Shown piece after piece: positions 61,231 through 64,000 of a DNA stretch of 64,000 nt. Both the position numbers and the translations under genes were made by a program. Position 1 is the first letter of the stretch; each line of letters opens with the position of its first letter. The notes under the pieces are model-generated. The model ran no database searches, had not been told where the DNA came from, and saw nothing but the letters and a program-made list of their open reading frames with translations. Origin of the DNA: Patagioenas fasciata (taxonomy: Eukaryota; Chordata; Aves; Columbiformes; Columbidae); assembly GCF_037038585.1 (NCBI RefSeq), contig NC_092520.1:10731001-10795000 (forward strand), in the 5' to 3' direction.

Positions 61231-61680
61231 AGTGAGGCGAGTGGGCGGCAGCGGGTTCCCTGTCCCCGGATGGCCCTGCGGCTTTTCCGCCCACGGAGAG
61301 GCTGGCGCCGGGGTGAAGTATTCCTGGAGAGCCCTTCAGCTGTAGCAGGAGGCAGATTGTTGTTGGCTGTAGTGGTGCTCTCTGTTCCTAGGATCTGGTC
61401 GCGCCAGGCCGGCCTCCTCACAGTCTCGTCCCGCGGCAGGGCCCGGGCGGTGCTGAGGGGGCCCGGCCGCGGCTTGGCTGGCACGGGCTGTGGAAAGGCA
61501 CCTGAGCGGCTGCGCTGTGCTCCCCTGCGGCGTGGGGTCACCAGGAGCCGGCGAGCACCTCAGCCTGTGGCCGGAGCTGTCGCTGGGCTGTAGCCGGGGG
61601 TGGGGGGGTGGGGGTAGTGATGGTGGTGGTGGGTGGACAGGTAGGGTGGGTGCTCGGCCTCTGGCGAACCTTTAATTAGT

Positions 61681-64000
61681 TTGGAAAATGTTGGTTAAGT
61701 CACCTCAAAAAAATATTTGGCCACATAAAAAGACAGGAAACTGAATGTTTGATTGCTGAATGTCTTAGATACATTTGATTTTGTTTGGTTTTTGATGGAT
61801 TTGTGTATCTATTAAAAGGTTGCCTCATTTGCACAGAAACAAAGATAATTGCACCAGAAAGGACTATGAGAAAGATAGTTTTTTTAATGTTCTCTCTGTT
61901 CCCTGAGTGCTGTCAGCTGACCAGTTTGTGTCGTCCATAGTGTGCAAACCCCTTCGATGTCTTATAATAGGTTCTATATAATTATGGCTATGTTTCCACG
62001 GGTGAATACAAATTGATTTTTTCTAATTAAACGTCTACTGCACAGTTTTTAAAACAAAGATGCCTAGGTGTTTGTATGGCGTGTAACAAGTCCTAAGGCA
62101 GATGTGTAAAGAATGAACAGATTAAGTGATTCCTACAAGTGCCTCTTAAAAGGAAGTTTAAGGGTAATTAGGAGACTGTCTCCAATGTAGCCCTGAGCCT
62201 CTGCAAACTTACATGTTTATGTGAGATGCACCCCCTTGCTTCATTACCTGTCTGTTTTATGTAAAGATATGCATATTCTTGCTCAAGAAACACAGGTTCA
62301 CTTGAGCTGTCAAATACTAAGTGCTTGCTTCTCATCTGAAGCTCCCATAGGCCTCTCATAAGACTGGGAGGATGAGCTGCTTAGTTTCAAGCAGAAAAAA
62401 AAACATTCTTTCGCTGTTCTCCAGCAGTATTTTAATGTATAAATACACGTGGTAATTTTGGAATGAAAGGAGAGAAGTAAATTTTATGCTTCCCTTTTGG
62501 ATATGTTGGATATGTTATTTTATAAGGAGAGTGACAGAAACATTGCATAATTAAAGTAAGCATATTTGCATTGTTATTCGGGGGCCAAGAATTGTTCTTA
62601 AACATTTATTTCACCTTATATGCTGTAAGTGAAACTACCATATAAGAATAAAACCTGATACTGTAACATAAGTGGTGTGGTATTTTTGTGACTGTGATTG
62701 AATGTTATTAATAGTTAGCAAGAATGCTTTTTTTTAGAAGGAGCCAACGATTTTTGGCTTTGTGCAATGCAAAAAACTTACGCTTCTTCAGGGGCAGCAG
62801 CATCAGTTCCTGTTCTGAGGGTGTTTGTATAAAAATTCAAAAAGCATTATTTTACCAACATGGTATTTTCTGGATCAAACAATATCATTCTTATAGCCTT
62901 AGTAATGGAGTTTGGTTCACAGATAAAACTTGTGGGCAGAAAAATAAAGTTTTAAATCCTATATGTTCACCAAAAGTATCATGTGGTGCTATTCCATACC
63001 TACTTACTATCTCACTGATACGGAGACATGCCTTTACATCTTCCAGAAACAAATTAATCAAGAATGTTCAAAATTCTGTAGTGTATCACATTACAGAAAA
63101 TGAAAAACTAATTTGAAAACTCATTTTGTTGTTAAATTTAACACAAGTATCGATTCTCTGAAGGTTACCAAGCTGTATCTGTTTTCTTTGTACATGATGT
63201 TAAATTGAACTAGCTTTTTGTTTCACAGAACAGTGTACAAGCAAATAGGGTTTGTAATTAAGTGGCTCTTCTGAAATGGCATATATTCTGCCTGCAGAAA
63301 ATACCACAGTTTCACAGTACACAATAAGCATCTCACAGAAGTCTGCATAGCTTCAAAAAGGCAGTTTCCATGCTTGACAGGAAGGCATAAGAGATTTTTT
63401 CAATCCAGTTTTGAAAATTTAGGGAGTAACTTGTGCAAATAAGATTTAGATAATTATCTTCCTTGCATAATAATAGACTTTTAAGTCTCATTCCTGTATA
63501 TTTTGTGTAGAAACCTCCGGTTTTTAACTGAGATTTGGAATGATATGGAGTAACTGCCTAACTGTTGGTCACTGGATTTTGGTTCCCTGGAACTTAAAAC
63601 ATTAAAAGTACATATATAATTTTTTATGAGTTTTGTCCCATGTGTGAAGTCTTCCAGACCGTTAGACACACTGTTGGACACACATCCTTAATAACTGGAT
63701 CTTGTGTTGTTTGCTCTGAGATACTGTATCTGAGAAACAGTGAAGAGATTTGTGTTTGTATAACTTCTTTTAATTTTCTTTACATATGCTCTTTTTTTCT
63801 CACATTAGAAATTCTACACCAACAAAAATATGGAAGCACTGTTCCCCAATGAACACACAGGAGAACATGCTACTGCTCTGGACTTGTATGTCTGTGTGTT
63901 TGGACAGAATTAAAAAGTTGGTGGGAAATACTCTGTCAGCACCAGTCACACTGGTGGTGAGAACACCGTTTTGTTGCTGATCATAGATAATTACAAGATG
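61681..64000. other. Upstream flank of CHORDC1, no gene recognised
   Basis: Outside the island the sequence drops back to AT-rich. An open frame of 130 codons on the + strand (62724-63116) has no domain, signal or homology that I recognise, and similar lengths occur by chance elsewhere in the window. No repeat of a named family is evident. Confidence 0.5.

Larger units (their letters stand above)
60480..61680. promoter_or_regulatory. CpG island and CHORDC1 promoter
   Basis: CG dinucleotides are dense here and scarce elsewhere in the window. The island covers CHORDC1 exon 1 and several hundred bases on each side. It holds a heat-shock element, NRF1-like palindromes and a GC box, and shows no clear TATA box. 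Open frames in it on both strands are by-products of GC-rich sequence. The island extends well upstream of CHORDC1, so divergent transcription is possible. Confidence 0.85.

Noticed and set aside
61186-61593. 135-codon + strand frame and several minus-strand frames in the CpG island
   Set aside because: High GC removes stop codons by chance. The frames are arginine/proline-rich and overlap on both strands.
1-64000. tRNA, snRNA, snoRNA or CRISPR features
   Set aside because: I looked for the usual boxes and repeat-spacer patterns and saw none that hold up. A C-box-like ATGATGA near 41360 on the minus strand lacks a matching D box and terminal stem.

Overview
The window is vertebrate nuclear DNA, almost certainly from a bird. 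It is AT-rich and intron-rich, with split genes that have consensus GT/AG borders. It carries several CR1 LINE copies with the avian-type 3' end and small solo retroviral LTRs. One CpG-dense island marks a promoter. There are no prokaryotic operons, CRISPR arrays or RNA genes that I can support.

Two protein-coding genes lie tail to tail, the same neighbour pair known from human 11q14.3. NAALAD2 (glutamate carboxypeptidase III, a type II membrane zinc peptidase) occupies 1392-34507 on the + strand. I could place 19 coding exons that join in frame into 740 codons plus a stop. All metal ligands and the substrate-binding residues known from the GCPII/GCPIII family are intact, and the residue that separates GCPIII from GCPII (Ser at position 509) is present. 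CHORDC1 (Morgana/CHP-1, an HSP90 co-chaperone) occupies 46311-60914 on the - strand. Its 11 coding exons join in frame into 331 codons plus a stop, with two complete CHORD zinc modules and a C-terminal CS domain.

Layout: 1-1391 is the upstream flank of NAALAD2. 1392-34507 is NAALAD2, whose introns hold CR1 pieces and at least three solo LTRs, all antisense to the gene. 34508 to about 35.5 kb is the NAALAD2 3' UTR with candidate poly(A) signals. About 35.5-42.3 kb is the spacer, with two CR1 copies. About 42.3-46.3 kb is a probable long CHORDC1 3' UTR. 46.3-60.9 kb is CHORDC1, with a perfect 176-bp tandem duplication in intron 1. About 60.5-61.7 kb is the CpG-island promoter, with a perfect five-unit heat-shock element, NRF1-like palindromes and an Sp1 box. 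61.7-64.0 kb is upstream flank with no gene I can identify.

The two genes have no known shared pathway. NAALAD2 cleaves C-terminal glutamate from peptides outside the cell, and CHORDC1 acts in the cytosol with HSP90. I found no evidence of a new multi-gene system. The observations most worth a second look are the heat-shock element at the CHORDC1 promoter, the identical tandem duplication, and the antisense LTRs in NAALAD2, one of which ends 90 bases before the last exon.
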